A DNA stretch of 64,000 nucleotides from Neoceratodus forsteri (GCA_016271365.2 CM028129.1:1011419501-1011483500); one strand, 5' to 3'. Shown: positions 43,749-54,660, counted from the stretch's first letter. Numbers and translations are program-made. Notes: generated from the sequence alone by a model not told the origin.

Positions 43749-44443
43749 TGGACCCCCCTTTTTTCTGGTACAGTTGGGCTGTTCCTTACATATTTCTGTG
43801 TCCATCTCCTACTCCAGTTATAAGACCAATATGTATAGTAAGATTTATGTGGATATTTTGTTATTCTGCAGTGGAATTTATGTTAAAAAATGATGTTCTT
43901 TGACACTAAGAAAATATAAAGATATAATCTATATGAAGGATTATAAGCATCAGTGTTCACAAATTAAGACTAAACAACATACCTATAGATGATGACATTA
44001 TATTTATGAAAAAGTTTGACATTTAGAAAGTATGGTATATCCCTTGCTCTATAGGAGAACCCCTAGATGATAAAAAAATAGTCTTAAATACATAATGTTC
44101 ATTTTGGTAAGTTATTATTTGTCTTAGTGGCCAAAAGGTATATGCTCTTTGCTTGTGATTGATGCTAATAACCCCCTTTTTTTGTTAATTTTTGTAAACA
44201 TTTTTATTAATTGAATTTTGAGTACATAGATATTTGTGTTTATGGATTGGGAAACCAATTATGAGACCACAAGGATGTATATATTTAAATGAATGTGTAT
44301 TGTTCTTGTAATTACGACCCCTTAAAGGCATACTGCCGAGGTACTAGGGGCTTCCACAAAATGGTGCATAAAACAACACAGAGCAGTTGTATAAAATTCT
44401 GCCTTCAGTCATTTCTTTTTAGAGTGCAACCTATTTGGAAATT
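43749..44443. repeat. PLE terminal inverted repeat, right arm
   Basis: Reverse complement of 40603-41302. It runs from GTGGACCCCCCTTTTTTCTG to GAGTGCAACCTATTTGGAAA. Differences from the left arm are scattered single changes, so the duplication arose at or near insertion. Confidence 0.9.
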
Positions 44444-45105
44444 CATACATTCTACCCTCCTACCACTTGCACTTGACCCTTTCCCCCTTCCAGTGTCACC
44501 CTCTTCACAACTGAATCCCTCAAGATTACCACCATCCCCCTGTCCGGGGCCCTGGTACCTCTCTGTTCATCCTGATGTCCCCACCTTCCTGCATGCCCAT
44601 TCCTCTCTTGTCCCTTTTATATTCCCCCTGACACCCTACCCCAGCTGTCCCCTTATCCAGGCCCTTCTACCCCCAGCACACCCCCATCTCACCTTTTTTT
44701 TGCTCACCCCCTGGCGTGCCCTTCTCCATTTCTTTGTGCTTCCCTTTTGGTCTGCCCCTTTGTTCTCCCTTGTCCACCACCCCCTTTCCTGCTCAACCTG
44801 CCCTCCCCCTCACCTGAACTCACTTTCTTCCACCCCTCTCCCTACTTTCCCTGATGCCTCCCCCCGATACTACCTCCATTGCTCCCTAATCCACTGTCAC
44901 TCCCCATTTTACTAGGTTCTCCCTCCTCTCCCTGTCCAGTGGGAGGAATCTGTTCCATGCTGGCAACTCTGGAGATGCTCCCACTAGCCCCCTCCCTTAT
45001 CCTTTCCTTTCCTCTTACTGTTATAGACTACCTTTCCCTGGGCTCTCTCTCTCACTGGGGTGTGGGGCCCCTGGGATCTGCCTAAGCACCTGTTCCTTTC
45101 TACTC
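44444..45105. other. C/T-rich segment, possibly a LINE 5' region
   Basis: Strongly pyrimidine-rich on the plus strand. An open frame runs through to 44915 with Pro, Ser and Leu only, a composition effect. The 5' region of the L2-like element at 37500-37960 is similarly pyrimidine-rich on its coding strand, so this may be part of the following L2-like copy. It is not proven. Confidence 0.3.
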
Positions 45106-45109
45106 CTCC

Positions 45110-47575
45110 TTGGTCCCCATCTCCCTCTTGTGTCCATTCCTGCTCCCTTCTCCTTATCAGACTACATGCAGTTTTTTTCTGACTGAGTTTACTACAGTTT
45201 TAGATCATTTTGTGCCCATAACAACACGTAGAACTACTGGGAAGTTATCAACCTGGATTACCCTTTCTTTGTTGAAGATGAGACTCCAAGATACTGTAAA
45301 TCTTGGAGAAAGTACAAACTACATAGCTCTGAGCAAAATTACCAGGCTATCGCTGTTTAAGAAATCTATGTAAACCTCACATTAAAAAAGCAAAAATTGA
45401 TTATATCATGCAAAAACAGACTAATGGTCTTTTGCATAGTCATACATTTAGGAAAACAATTAATAGTTTAATCAGGCCGGGTAATGTCTCTGAGCTATCT
45501 ATGAAACTGGATGAAAATTTGATTACATGTCCACAAAACATAGCAAATGAGTTTAACAAGATATTCAAAGATCTTGATAGATTTCGAATGCAAGGTTCTG
45601 ATCCTAATTTAATTAAGTCTTTTGCTGTGACTGGTCATGGGCCAATGTTTTACTTGAAAATAACTACATCAAAGGAAGTGAAGAAACTGTTAAAAAATAT
45701 AAAACAAGATAGCTTAGGAGGCGCTGATGGATTAATTCGTAATCTGTTGAGAGATGCTGTTAGTGAATTAGCATAGCCTGTTAGTACTATTTTTAACTTG
45801 CCTTTTTCTGTTGGTCAAGTCCCTGATATTTTTAAGGAGGCAGTATAGGGCAGTGATTTAAGGCACTGAGCTGCAAATCTGGTGACATCTAGCAGACCAG
45901 ACCTGGGTTTGAATCCCACAGCTTTCACTTGCATACTGTGTGAACCTGAACAAATCACTTAACTTCCCTGTGCTCCCAGGTCGCACCTGTAAAAAAAGCT
46001 TTCTGCTTAGTGTGCTACTCCTGGTTAAACAACTAAATAAAGGAAACATTCCCTGGTTGTACTCATTCATAAATCTGGCTCAACTCTTGAGTTTGGGAAT
46101 TATAGGCCTATTTCGATTTTAGCCATTTTGGCTAAGGTTCAAGGGGAAAATTGTGTATAATCAGTTTAGTACATTTATTGAACAGAATGATCTCTTGACC
46201 CAGGCCCAACATGGGTTTAGAAAGGGTAGGGGTACTGATACAGCCTTGGTCGAGTTCATGGGTATGGTCCTGGAGGGTATGGAGAGGGGCAGCATAACCG
46301 GGGCCACGTTCGTGGACTTGATCAAGGCATTTGACTTGGTTGATCATGACCTCTTGGTTCATTCTTTGGGCTCAGTTGAAGTAGGAAACCCTGCACTTAA
46401 TTGGTTTAAAAACTGTCTTAGTGATAGGTACCAAAGAGTTACATTTGGTGGGGGGGGGGGCATATCAGAAATTGCACTGGTCAGTATATAGTCCCACAGG
46501 GCTCCATATTGGGTCCAGTGTAATTTTCATTACTTTTTTTTGATAAAATTAGTTCTATATTTGGGAATGCTAGGCTTACACTTTATGCTGATAATGCAGT
46601 TATTTATTCTTATGGTAAATCTGTTGTTGATTTGTGCTCTACCTTGGCTATGAAAATGAGTATTCTTCAGCATTGGCTTGAAGCAAATAGAATGGTTCTG
46701 AACAAGGCAAAGACTAAAACTATGATTTTTGGTACTAGGGCTAGAAATAAAGAAGGCGGACAGGGTAACAATCTTGATGGGTCATTTTATGAGCATGTTC
46801 TCACCTTTCAGTATTTGGGTGTCACACTAGATTCTCATTTGAACTATGATGCACATCTTGCTAGAGTTACCTCAAAAGTTCATTCTAAAATATCATTACT
46901 GAATAGACTATATTAATTTCTCACACTTTATTTTAGATTGATAATTGCTAAACAGTGTATTGCTCCAATAGTTAATTATGTAGCTTTAGTGACAGATAAT
47001 GCATCTGCTAATGTTATAGCCAAAAAATCCACATTATTACAAACTATTGATAAATTTGCCTTGTCTCTTCCTCGACCTACACATCACAGTTTAATTTTAA
47101 AACAAATGGGTTAGTTATCAATGCACTTGAATTTTCAATACTTAATGGCTAAATTCTCATTTAGAATTATTGTATCTGGCATTCCCCTAAGACTTTCTAG
47201 ACACCTTCAACCCTTTGGCATGGGCTTCTACTCTAGACATAGGGTAAAACCTTGATGGTACCTCTTATGAGAACTTCTAGTGGGCAAAGGGCTTTCTTTT
47301 TCTGTGGACCAAGTATTTGGAATAGTCTTCCATTTAATATCAGGAATTAAGTAACTGTTACAACTTTTTCACAAATGTTATAATTGCATTTTATTGGATT
47401 ATCTGATTGTGATTGTTTTAAATGATGTATTATATTGTCAGATGTGGAATTTGTTGTTCCAAGATTTATAATTTTGTATTAATCTGTATTGTGTTTTATG
47501 TGAGTTGCACCTGTAAATGGTACTTATGGTCTAATGTGCTAACTTGTTAAAAAAATAAACAAACAAACAATCCAT
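45110..47575 (+). mobile_element. L2-like LINE (family X)
   Basis: It begins in the endonuclease-RT linker (FFLTEFTTVLDHFVPITTRR at about 45175). It continues with the linker 45408-45776 and the RT N-terminal block, which after a SINE insertion resumes as VVLIHKSGSTLEFGNYRPIS (about 46045). QAQHGFRKGRGTDTALVEF (46200), motif A FVDLIKAFDLVDH (about 46312) and PQGSILGPV (about 46495) follow. Motif C is LYADNAVIYS (about 46578), with the second catalytic Asp changed to Asn. KYLG is seen as FQYLGVTLDSHLNYD (about 46808). The 3' UTR (47235-47575) ends in AATAAACAAACAAACAA. Frameshifts occur throughout. Its 3' end recurs at 49656 and 53255. Confidence 0.75.
45839..46040 (+). mobile_element. tRNA-derived, MIR-like SINE inside an L2-like RT
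   Basis: It starts GGCAGTATAGGGCAGTGATT, with an A-box-like AGGGCAGTGATTTAAGGCAC and a B box in GGGTTTGAATCCCA (about 45904). The body has ACTGTGTGAACCTGAACAAA and TCACTTAACTTCCCTGTGCT, which resemble the core of vertebrate MIR-type SINEs. It is inserted between the KEA and VVLIHKSG codons of the family X LINE. The target duplication is not clear. A second copy lies at 58499. Confidence 0.7.
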
Positions 47576-47727
47576 ACCAAGATTAGGTCCTTTCAAGTAC
47601 AGGCTTTGTCAGCATCTTACGACAAACAGTTCCTGCAACTGCTTCACCTAATGATACTACCACCTGTGTGCACTCCAGTTCCCTCTTCTCCACCTCAAAA
47701 TTTTACCTTTCCAACCCTTGCTAGACA
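47576..47727. repeat. Repeat segment B, copy 1
   Basis: About 150 bp (TCCATACCAAGATTAGGTCC to CCAACCCTTGCTA) recurs at 52749-52906 with few changes. It follows the 3' end of the family X LINE and is cut by the family Y LINE. Its origin is unknown. Confidence 0.85.
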
Positions 47728-49550
47728 ATATGAACCTTCTAAACCCTATGCAATCTGGTTTCAGAGCAAAACATAGCACCATTACGACCCTGGCTAAAGT
47801 GACCAATGTTTGGCAGAGACCTGGAGAATAGAATCTTCATTTGTGCTGTGTTCCTTGACCTAAGCAAGGCCTTCGACACTATCGACCACAGCCTGCGTCT
47901 CTCCACCTTGAAAATGATAGGTCTGGACTCAACATCCATGTGTTGGTTCAATGAGTACCTCACAGGCTGGCTCCAGCAGGTTAAGGTTGAAGGTGAACTC
48001 TCCCCTCTCAAACCTTTAAAGAGAGGTGTACCTCAGGGATCCATCCTGGGTCCCTTACTATTTGCAACTTACATAAACAGCATTGATGACGATATTAAGG
48101 AGGCCAATATTCACCTGTTTGCAGATGATACGGTGCTTTACCTAAGCCGCCCAACACCAGAAGCTGCCTGTGGAGACTTGCAAGCTGACTTTAACCTGCT
48201 ACAGAGCCAGCTCCTAAATAAAAAACTTCTACTCAATGCCAAAAAAACAAAAGTGATGCTCTATTCACCCGCCATTCAAACTGTGAACTCAGCCAGTGTT
48301 GAATCTATTCCACAGATTACCACTATGCTTGGAGAAAGGTTGCAATTTGTTACAAAATTCAAGTATTTGGGAGTTTGGCTGGACCAGACACTCTCCTTCA
48401 TGGATCACATTGAGGATCTGCTGAAAAAACTGAGGCTGAGGCTGCTTGGTCTCTTCTTTAGGATTAACCACCTCATGACCAGAGATGCTAAGATGCGGTT
48501 GGTCCAATCAACAATCCTTTCCCTAGTCGACTATGCAGACTTTATTTATAGTCAGTGCACTGCCTAATATCTTGCTAAGCTGGGCACCCTGTATCACAGA
48601 GCCCTGAGAATTATTACTGGCCTACCCCTTTCCACTCATCATTGTTCTTTGTATGCAGCCATGCGGTGGTCTTCCCTTCAGTACAGGCAGAACAGAAATG
48701 CTGCACTCTGGACCCTCAGAGCTGTTACCAAAAACATCTCCAATATTTCTCTGACTGTCTTCTGCTAAGTTTGTTAGAAAACTATGCACTGAGAAGTTAT
48801 TCCTTTATTTCCTTGAAAGCTCCTAGGGCCGATACTTGCTTTGGGAGAGCGGCCATAAGTTTTGTGTTGCCATCCCTATGGGACAAATTGCAAAAATCAC
48901 TGAAATTCAACATCCCCATCTTTCTCACTACCTTCAAGACATTATATGCCCATGCTGTTAAGGAACCCTGCAACTGTTTCCCCCACTCCTAACCTGACAT
49001 GGTGTCTGCTGTCTACCCTGCTCTCTGCATTGCTCTGTCCATGTCATGGTCCTCTGATTTTCTCAATCCTATATTCCTTTCACCTTATTCTTTTCTTTTC
49101 CACTTACCCTTCCTTACCCTACCTGACTTCTCTCCATGTGTTATCCCCTTGCACTGTTGTCCCCTTCAGTTATCGTGGCCCTTACCTCACCCTGTAACCT
49201 CTAACTCCCCTTATAGCTTTCTCACGATGTCCCCCTCTAAGCCTAAATGCCGTGTCATGGTTTGTACTAGGCAATGTTGGCAGCGATAATGTTTAATTAT
49301 TTCCTGTTACCATGAACCAGTTACTTTTGTCATTTCCACCGAATATTGTGGTGTACGTGTCGTTTATATCTTATTAACTCCTCAACTGGATCTTATGCTG
49401 TTGCTTTTGAGTGTATTATTTGTTGTATATAAATGTCTGTATATAAATGTATTGTACTTTGACCTTGTTTGACACAGGTCCACCTTGCAAATGAACTTAC
49501 TCTATGGTGTTCGCCTGGATAAATAAAGATTTTGATTAATTGATTTTGAT
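47728..49550 (+). mobile_element. L2-like LINE (family Y), 5'-truncated
   Basis: It starts within the RT (NLLNPMQSGFRAKHSTITTL, about 47735) and continues through the RT (47806-48567) to the C-terminal region: HRALRIITGLPLSTHHCSLY near 48600, then FGRAAISFVLPSLWDKL at about 48840. The 3' UTR ends CTGGATAAATAAAGATTTTG with ATTGATT repeats at 49550. The insertion point is between GCTA and TATCC of an older repeat that is intact at 52904. The same 3' end is seen at 9280-9452. Confidence 0.8.
47806..48567 (+). CDS. L2-like reverse transcriptase, 253-codon open frame
   Basis: Motif A is VFLDLSKAFDTIDHS at residues 15-29, GVPQGSILGPLLF at 74-86, and motif C HLFADDTVLYL at 103-113 with both catalytic Asp. 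FKYLGVWLDQTL follows near residue 184, then SLVDYADFIY near the end. The frame stops at 48565 within the post-RT region, where the next block continues in another frame. It is a fragment of a longer ORF2 with no true start. It looks relatively young. Confidence 0.75.
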   Translation: MFGRDLENRIFICAVFLDLSKAFDTIDHSLRLSTLKMIGLDSTSMCWFNEYLTGWLQQVKVEGELSPLKPLKRGVPQGSILGPLLFATYINSIDDDIKEANIHLFADDTVLYLSRPTPEAACGDLQADFNLLQSQLLNKKLLLNAKKTKVMLYSPAIQTVNSASVESIPQITTMLGERLQFVTKFKYLGVWLDQTLSFMDHIEDLLKKLRLRLLGLFFRINHLMTRDAKMRLVQSTILSLVDYADFIYSQCTA

Positions 49551-49810
49551 TGATATCCTCCTACCCTCCCCGAACTCTCCCACCCTCCATCTCCCCTCCT
49601 ACCGGTATTGTAATCCGAGATTGAATAAATAAAAATAAATGAAAAATGAAAAAAACGTAGGATACACAAAACCTTGATGGTACGTCTTATGAGAACTTCT
49701 AGTGGGTAAAGGGCTTTCTTTTTCTGTGGACCAAATATTTGGAATAGTTTTCCACTTATATCAGGAATCAAGTAACTGTTATAACTTTTTCACAAATATT
49801 ATTATTGCAT
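49550..49810. repeat. Repeat segments D and E, copy 1
   Basis: D (49550-49655) is a pyrimidine-rich stretch then GGTATTGTAATCCGAGATTG and an AATAAATAAAAATAAATG tail, a LINE family Z type 3' end. E (49656-49810) is the start of the family X 3' UTR (ACCTTGATGGTACGTCTTAT). The same order B-D-E occurs at 52749-53590. D here lacks about 240 bp compared with the second copy. Confidence 0.75.
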
Positions 49811-50714
49811 TTTACTCCCCCATTACATGCAGCTGGACAAATAAATTCCACAAGCTACCCCCTCAGACAGTATATTGCAGGGTGCTGAAACATGGGCACC
49901 TTGAGACCCTCAGACTACACCTAAGTAATATAGACAGGCCATTACTGGACACTACTAAAGATATCAACCTAGCCTTGGACCATCTCATTAAGCATTTCAA
50001 TACATACATGCTCCCTACAAAAAGATGAAAGTTTGTGGTGCCTCAAACTCCTGGATAACCCCTGAGCTTATCTGCAGGATGAAACACATGGATCACCTCT
50101 GGCACTGTGCAAGAGAAATGGGCAGACAAGCAAACATGCAGGAAAATAAAAGTCAGGAACGAATGCACAAGGGCAATCCACCATGTGAAAGCCTAGTTCC
50201 AGCAGGAAGTGCTTACAAATTCCTGGGGGGACAGCAAGAATTTCTGGAACAACATTAAAGATGTCACTGGCAAAGTATCAAAAATCTCACCCTCAATGCT
50301 AACCACTGATGGTACCCCTACTTTGGACCCTCTTGCCATAGCAAATACTTTTAACAACGCTTTCACGGAGCTGAGCAGCATCCTTCCCTTGGATATTTTT
50401 GAAGATTCCACCCCTCCCCCTACACACAGTACTAAGGAGAGGATCATAATTTCTCCCCCCCTTTTTCTTTAGGAAGGTGTCTTTGTTAATAGCCAAGAAA
50501 TACCTGTGCAGAGTGCTTGGGAAGTCTAGATTCAGCGGAGACTCGCTGGATCTTAAAATCATTGCCCTCACACTAGATGAACTACTGAATCCCTTAACTA
50601 AGATTCTTAACCTCTTGCTAAAGCTGGCCCAATTCCCAAACATACAGAAGTCTGCCCTAGAGACACCCATACACAAGAGTGGAGACTGGGCCCTACAGGC
50701 AAATTATAAGCCAA
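49811..50714 (+). mobile_element. L2-like LINE (family Z type), linker region, part 1
   Basis: It encodes endonuclease-end and linker blocks in changing frames: YMLPTKR then SNSWITPELICRMKHMDHLW (about 50045), WGDSKNFWNNIKDVTG (about 50225), ANTFNNAFTELSSILP (about 50345), LLNPLTKILNLLLKLAQFPN (50580) and HKSGDWALQANYKPIN (about 50675). A CR1 then interrupts, and the RT resumes at 52379. The blocks resemble the family Z copy at 36460-35900. Confidence 0.65.
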
Positions 50715-52378
50715 TTAACAGAAGCACTCTTGATGGGGGGGGTGATCCCAATCCTTTCACAGAAGGGTTCTATTAGAACTCCTAAAACTGAAGGTGGACA
50801 AAGCAATGGGGCCTGATGGAATTCATCCCAGAATTCTAAAAGAATTAAGGAGGGGAACTAGTGAAACCACTGACTACTCTTTTTAACAAATCATGGGAGG
50901 ATGGTGTGGTACCCGAGGACTGGAGAAAGGCGGATGTGATTCCCCTTCACAAAAGTGGGAGCACGACAGAGGCAGGAAACTACAGACCTGTCAGTTTGAC
51001 CTCTGTGGTAGGGAAAGTGATGGAGTCATTTCTGAAGGAAGGAATTGTTGAGTACCTAGAGGCCAGTGGGGTACAGGACCCAAGGCAGCATGGCTTCACA
51101 GCGGGAAGGTCATGTCAGACGAATCTAACAGATTTCTTTGACTGAGTGACCAAAGTAGTAGACCAGGGAGGGGCTGTGGACATGGCCTACCTAGACTTTA
51201 GCAAGGCATTTGACACAGTCCCACACAAAAGATTAATAGTCAAATTAACCAGCCTTGGACTGGGTCCCAAGGTGGTAGCCTGGGTAAAACATTGGCTGGA
51301 GAACAGGGCACAGAAGGTAATTGTAAATGGAGTCCACTCTGAAGAAAGAGGGGCTACTAGTGGGGTACCACAGAGTTCAGTACTGGGTCCAGTCATTTTT
51401 AATGTCTTTATAAGTGACATTGCAGAAGGACTGGAAGGGAAAGTATGCCTCTTTGCAGATGACACAAAATCTACAACAGGGTTGATACACAAGGAGGCAT
51501 GGAAAGGATGAGAAGGGACTTGGCAAGGTTGGAGGAATGGTCAGAAGTATGGCAGCTAGAATTCAATACAAAGAAGTGCAAAATAATGCGACTGGGAAAC
51601 AAGAACCCAGGGCAAGATTACACAATGGGGGGAGGGGGTTAGTAACAACAACAAAAAAGGAAAGGGACCTGGGGGTAAACATATCAGATGACCTTAAGGT
51701 TAGCAAGCAATGTGAGAAGGCAGTAGGGAGGGCTGGGAGGATACTGGGATGCATAGGGAGAAGCATCACCAGCAGAAAACAGGAAGTTGTTATCCCTCTG
51801 TATAGACAGTTGGTGAGACCCCATCTGGAGTACTGTGTCCAGTTCTGGAGACTCCATCTCTGCAAGGACATAGACAGGACAGAGGCAGTCCAGAGGAGGG
51901 CAACTAAAATGGTACAGGGTTTGCAAGAGAAGCCGTACGAGGAGAGACTAAAGGAGCTTAATATGTATACCCTTGAGGAAAGAAGGGAGGGGGGGACATG
52001 ATAGAAACTTTTAAGTACCTCAGTGGAATCAATGAAGTCAAGAGGTAGCATCTTTCAGAAAAAGAGACGTGCAAGAACAAGGGAACACAATTTAAAGATG
52101 GGGGTGGTGGTTCAGGGGCAATGTGAGGAAGTATTTTTTCACAGAAAGGGTAGTGGAAACATGGAACAGCCTTCCTGAGGAAGTTGTGGGATCTAAAACT
52201 ATAGGAGAATTCAAGAATGCATGGGACAGACATAAGGCAATTCTTGTGGGGGGGTAGGAAGAAATAGGCTGTTGGTTAAGTAGGATCTGCGGCCTGTCCT
52301 ATAGGTAGGGAAATGGGCAGACAAGGTGGGCCAAGCGGTCCTTATCTGCCGTCAAAGTCTATGTTTCTATGTTTCTAC
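50715..52378 (+). mobile_element. CR1 LINE (subfamily A), inserted in an L2-like LINE
   Basis: It starts in the linker (KVDKAMGPDGIHPRI, about 50790) and includes the complete reverse transcriptase: NYRPVSLTSVVGKVMESFLK, motif A YLDFSKAFDTVPHKR (about 51190) and GVPQSSVLGPVIF. The catalytic block is VCLFADDTK (about 51448). C-terminal VQRRATKMVQGLQEKPYEER (about 51890) and FFTERVVETWNSL follow. The 3' end is GTCTATGTTTCTATGTTTCT AC, two CR1 tail repeats. Frame breaks are few: a Trp codon turned TGA at 51143 and one lost base near 51468. It is a younger insertion than the L2-like host. Confidence 0.85.
50861..51511 (+). pseudogene. CR1 reverse transcriptase with one in-frame TGA
   Basis: Two open frames in the same phase (50861-51145 and 51146-51511) are separated only by TGA at 51143-51145. 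The other CR1 copies have TGG (Trp) there, in FDWVTK. On reading through, the RT palm is complete up to FADD. Just after FADD one base is missing relative to other copies, which shifts the frame. GVPQSS replaces the usual GVPQGS. Confidence 0.75.
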
Positions 52379-52600
52379 ATCTATACTCTCACTGTTATCC
52401 AAGGCACTTGAGAGCATAGTTGCAGACCAATTAATGGATTACCTTGAAAAATACTCAATCCAATGTCCGCAGTAACATGAATTCTGAAAAGGTCATAGTA
52501 CCACAATGGTACTATTGAAATTCACTGGCTACATCCATCAATCTCTCGACAAAGGCAAAAAAAAGCACTTCTCAGCCTTTTGCCCCCTAGAACTTGTGAA
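52379..52600 (+). pseudogene. L2-like LINE (family Z type), part 2 after the CR1
   Basis: The reading resumes at the RT: SILSLLSKALESIVADQLMD and YLEKYSIQCPQ (about 52385-52475), then GHSTTMVLLKFTGYIHQSLD (about 52493). This lines up with residues 15-75 of the intact family Z RT at 35860-35690. The palm is not reached; homology fades after about 52570. CAGTAA gives a stop in place of the expected Glu codon. Confidence 0.65.
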
Positions 52601-52748
52601 CCTCCTTAACCCTCACTCCAACTCCCAGCACACTTGAAGCTCAGCCCATAAATCTCTGAAGATTCCTAGGTGCAGGACATCTCAATGGCAGTGGTCATTT
52701 GCTTACAGAGCCCCTCTTGGGTTCAATGCATTTCCCAATTAAATCCTA

Positions 52749-53254
52749 TCCATACCAAGGTTAGGTCCTTTCAAGCACAGGCTCCATCAGCTTCTTACGA
52801 CAAACAGTTCCTGCGACTGCTTCACCTAATGATACTACCACCTGTGCACACTCTAGTTCCTTCTTCTCCACCTCAAAGCTTTACCTTTCCAACCCTTGCT
52901 ATATCCTCCTATCTTCCCCCCACTCTCCCACCCCGACCACATCCCCTCCTATCTACTACCTGCACCCACCACTCTTTCTTCTCCTACTGACAAGGCCTTC
53001 TGGTCGCTTACCCCTCTTCTTCTCTCCTCTTCCCCCCCATTTCTTTCTTCTCCACTACTAAAGTTATTAATTCTAGATAATTAAAGTATGTACGTTACTG
53101 TTTTTTAAACCTGGTCTTTGTAGTACCACCTCTGTATGTTTGTTCACCCCCTTCCCACTGATGTGGAACCTTTGTAAATGAGTGCCTTGTGCTCAAAGGT
53201 ATTGTAATCCGAGACTGAATAAATGAAAATAAATGAAAAATGAAAAAAAAAATA
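52749..53254. repeat. Repeat segments B and D, copy 2
   Basis: B (52749-52906) and D (52904-53254) are contiguous here, while in copy 1 a family Y LINE lies between them. D ends with TTTGTAAATGAGTGCC, TTGTGCTCAAAGG and TGAATAAATGAAAATAAATG, which match the 3' end of the family Z LINE at 34170-34230. Confidence 0.8.
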
Positions 53255-53590
53255 GGGTACATAAAACCTTGATGGTACCTCTTATGAGAACTTGTAGTGG
53301 GCAAAGGGCTTTCTTTTTCTGTGGACTAAGTACAGTATTTGGAATAGTCTTCCACTTACTATCAGGAATTAAGTAACTGTTACAACTTTTTCACAAATGT
53401 TATTATTGCACTTTATTGGATTATCTGATTGTGATTATTTTAAATGATGTATTATATTGTCAGATGTGGAATTTGTTGTTCTAAGATTTATAATTTTGAA
53501 TTAATCTGTATTGTGTTTTATGTGAGTTGCACCAGTAGATGGTATTCATGTTCCAGTGTGCTAACTTGTTAAATAAACAAACAAACAAAC
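53255..53590 (+). mobile_element. Family X L2-like 3' UTR, copy 2
   Basis: This closely matches 47235-47575, from ACCTTGATGGTACCTCTTAT to the end AATAAACAAACAAACAAACA. No coding part is attached. Confidence 0.8.
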
Positions 53591-53639
53591 ATAAGCAAAC
53601 AGCCCATCAAAGTGAATCACCAGGCCCACTCACCAGTTA

Positions 53640-54660
53640 TTTTAATAATCAAATGTCAATGTTGAATGTTGTCTTGCTGGCATTGGCATTGGTAGTGCAG
53701 AAGTTATAGCCATGCATAATAGGAATGGCAGGGAAGTATGGAACTGACGCCAACCCCACTCCACCCTGCAGAGACTGACAGGCATTGAGGTGTGCCTTTG
53801 GGTCATTGGCCATAACGCCCATGCCATTTCACCTCACCCTACCTTGTAGACTCCAACAAGTGTTGCGTTGTGCCTTGGGGTCATCAGACCTTATGCTCAC
53901 CCCATTCCATAAAGAAATACATTGAGATGGGTGCTGTATAGGAGAATGAAGTGAACTTTGGGGCCGACGAGTCCAAGGCACACCTTGATGCCTGTCACTG
54001 GCTGCAGGGTGTGGGTAGGGGTGGAATGGCAGAAGCATTACAGCTGACAATCCAAAGTCACACCCCTGACACCTGTCAGTCTCTACAGGGTGGGACAGTA
54101 TGGTTAGAAACCCTAATGTCCCAGGCATTTGTTGGTATTTGCACTCCAAATTTTCAACTTGGGGATTTTGTGACCCCACCTCATGAAAGCATTTGGGACC
54201 TCCACTCATGAACAGTGGCACTGTGATTTTGTTAATCTGTCCCGAATGTTGATTTGCCACAGTGACAGCGCCATTCTGCACCAGATGTGTGAAAACACAT
54301 TTTGGGCAGAATATGAAGAATGACAGCTGTACTGTTCATAAGGAGGTGTGAAAAAATGCAATGTTGAAAATCTGGAGTGAAAATATTAAAAATTCTCAAA
54401 CTTATGAGTGTACGTGGAAACTGCACAATGCACGCTCGTAACACAATCATTTTTGGGAATTTTTTCACCAAATTTGCAACATAGGCTTTTTGGGAGCCCG
54501 CCTCATGAACCGTGGCACTATCATTTCATTAATCTGTCCTAAAAGGTAATTCCATGAGGTGACGTGAAATCACCTTTCAGGATCGAATAATGGAATGATA
54601 GTGACTGAGTTCACGAGGTGGGGTCCCAAGAATCCCATGTTGAAAATTTGGAGCCAAAAG
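53640..54660. mobile_element. Foldback-type DNA element(s)
   Basis: Two sets of inverted repeats. Arms 53756-53803 and about 53972-54020 share AAGGCACACCT..ATGCCTGTCA..CTGCAGGGTG. Arms 54143-54240 and 54555-54653 share CTCCAAATTTTCAAC, GACCCCACCTC.TGAA and TTAATCTGTCC. A third, direct copy of the second motif lies at 54490-54540 (CCTCATGAACCGTGGCACTA). No coding domain was seen. It may be one composite element or two neighbours; the borders are not fixed. Confidence 0.5.

Larger units (their letters stand above)
40603..44443 (-). mobile_element. Penelope-like element with ~700-bp inverted ends
   Basis: The body reads on the minus strand: RT from the catalytic YIDD block onward (43740-42430), GIY-YIG endonuclease (41893-41620) and 3' region to 40603. 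The 5' end is replaced by an inverted copy of the 3' region (43749-44443 pairs with 40603-41302). PLEs are known for terminal repeats in direct or inverted order. The RT upstream of YIDD is lost. A SINE (42836-43431) sits inside the RT, and a palindromic MITE region (about 41900-42420) separates RT from endonuclease. The element interrupts or abuts a CR1 ORF1. Confidence 0.75.

Noticed and set aside
44289..44915. 208-codon open frame on the plus strand
   Set aside because: It starts in the PLE inverted repeat and then runs through a pyrimidine-rich stretch that gives only Pro, Ser, Leu and Phe. Composition explains it.
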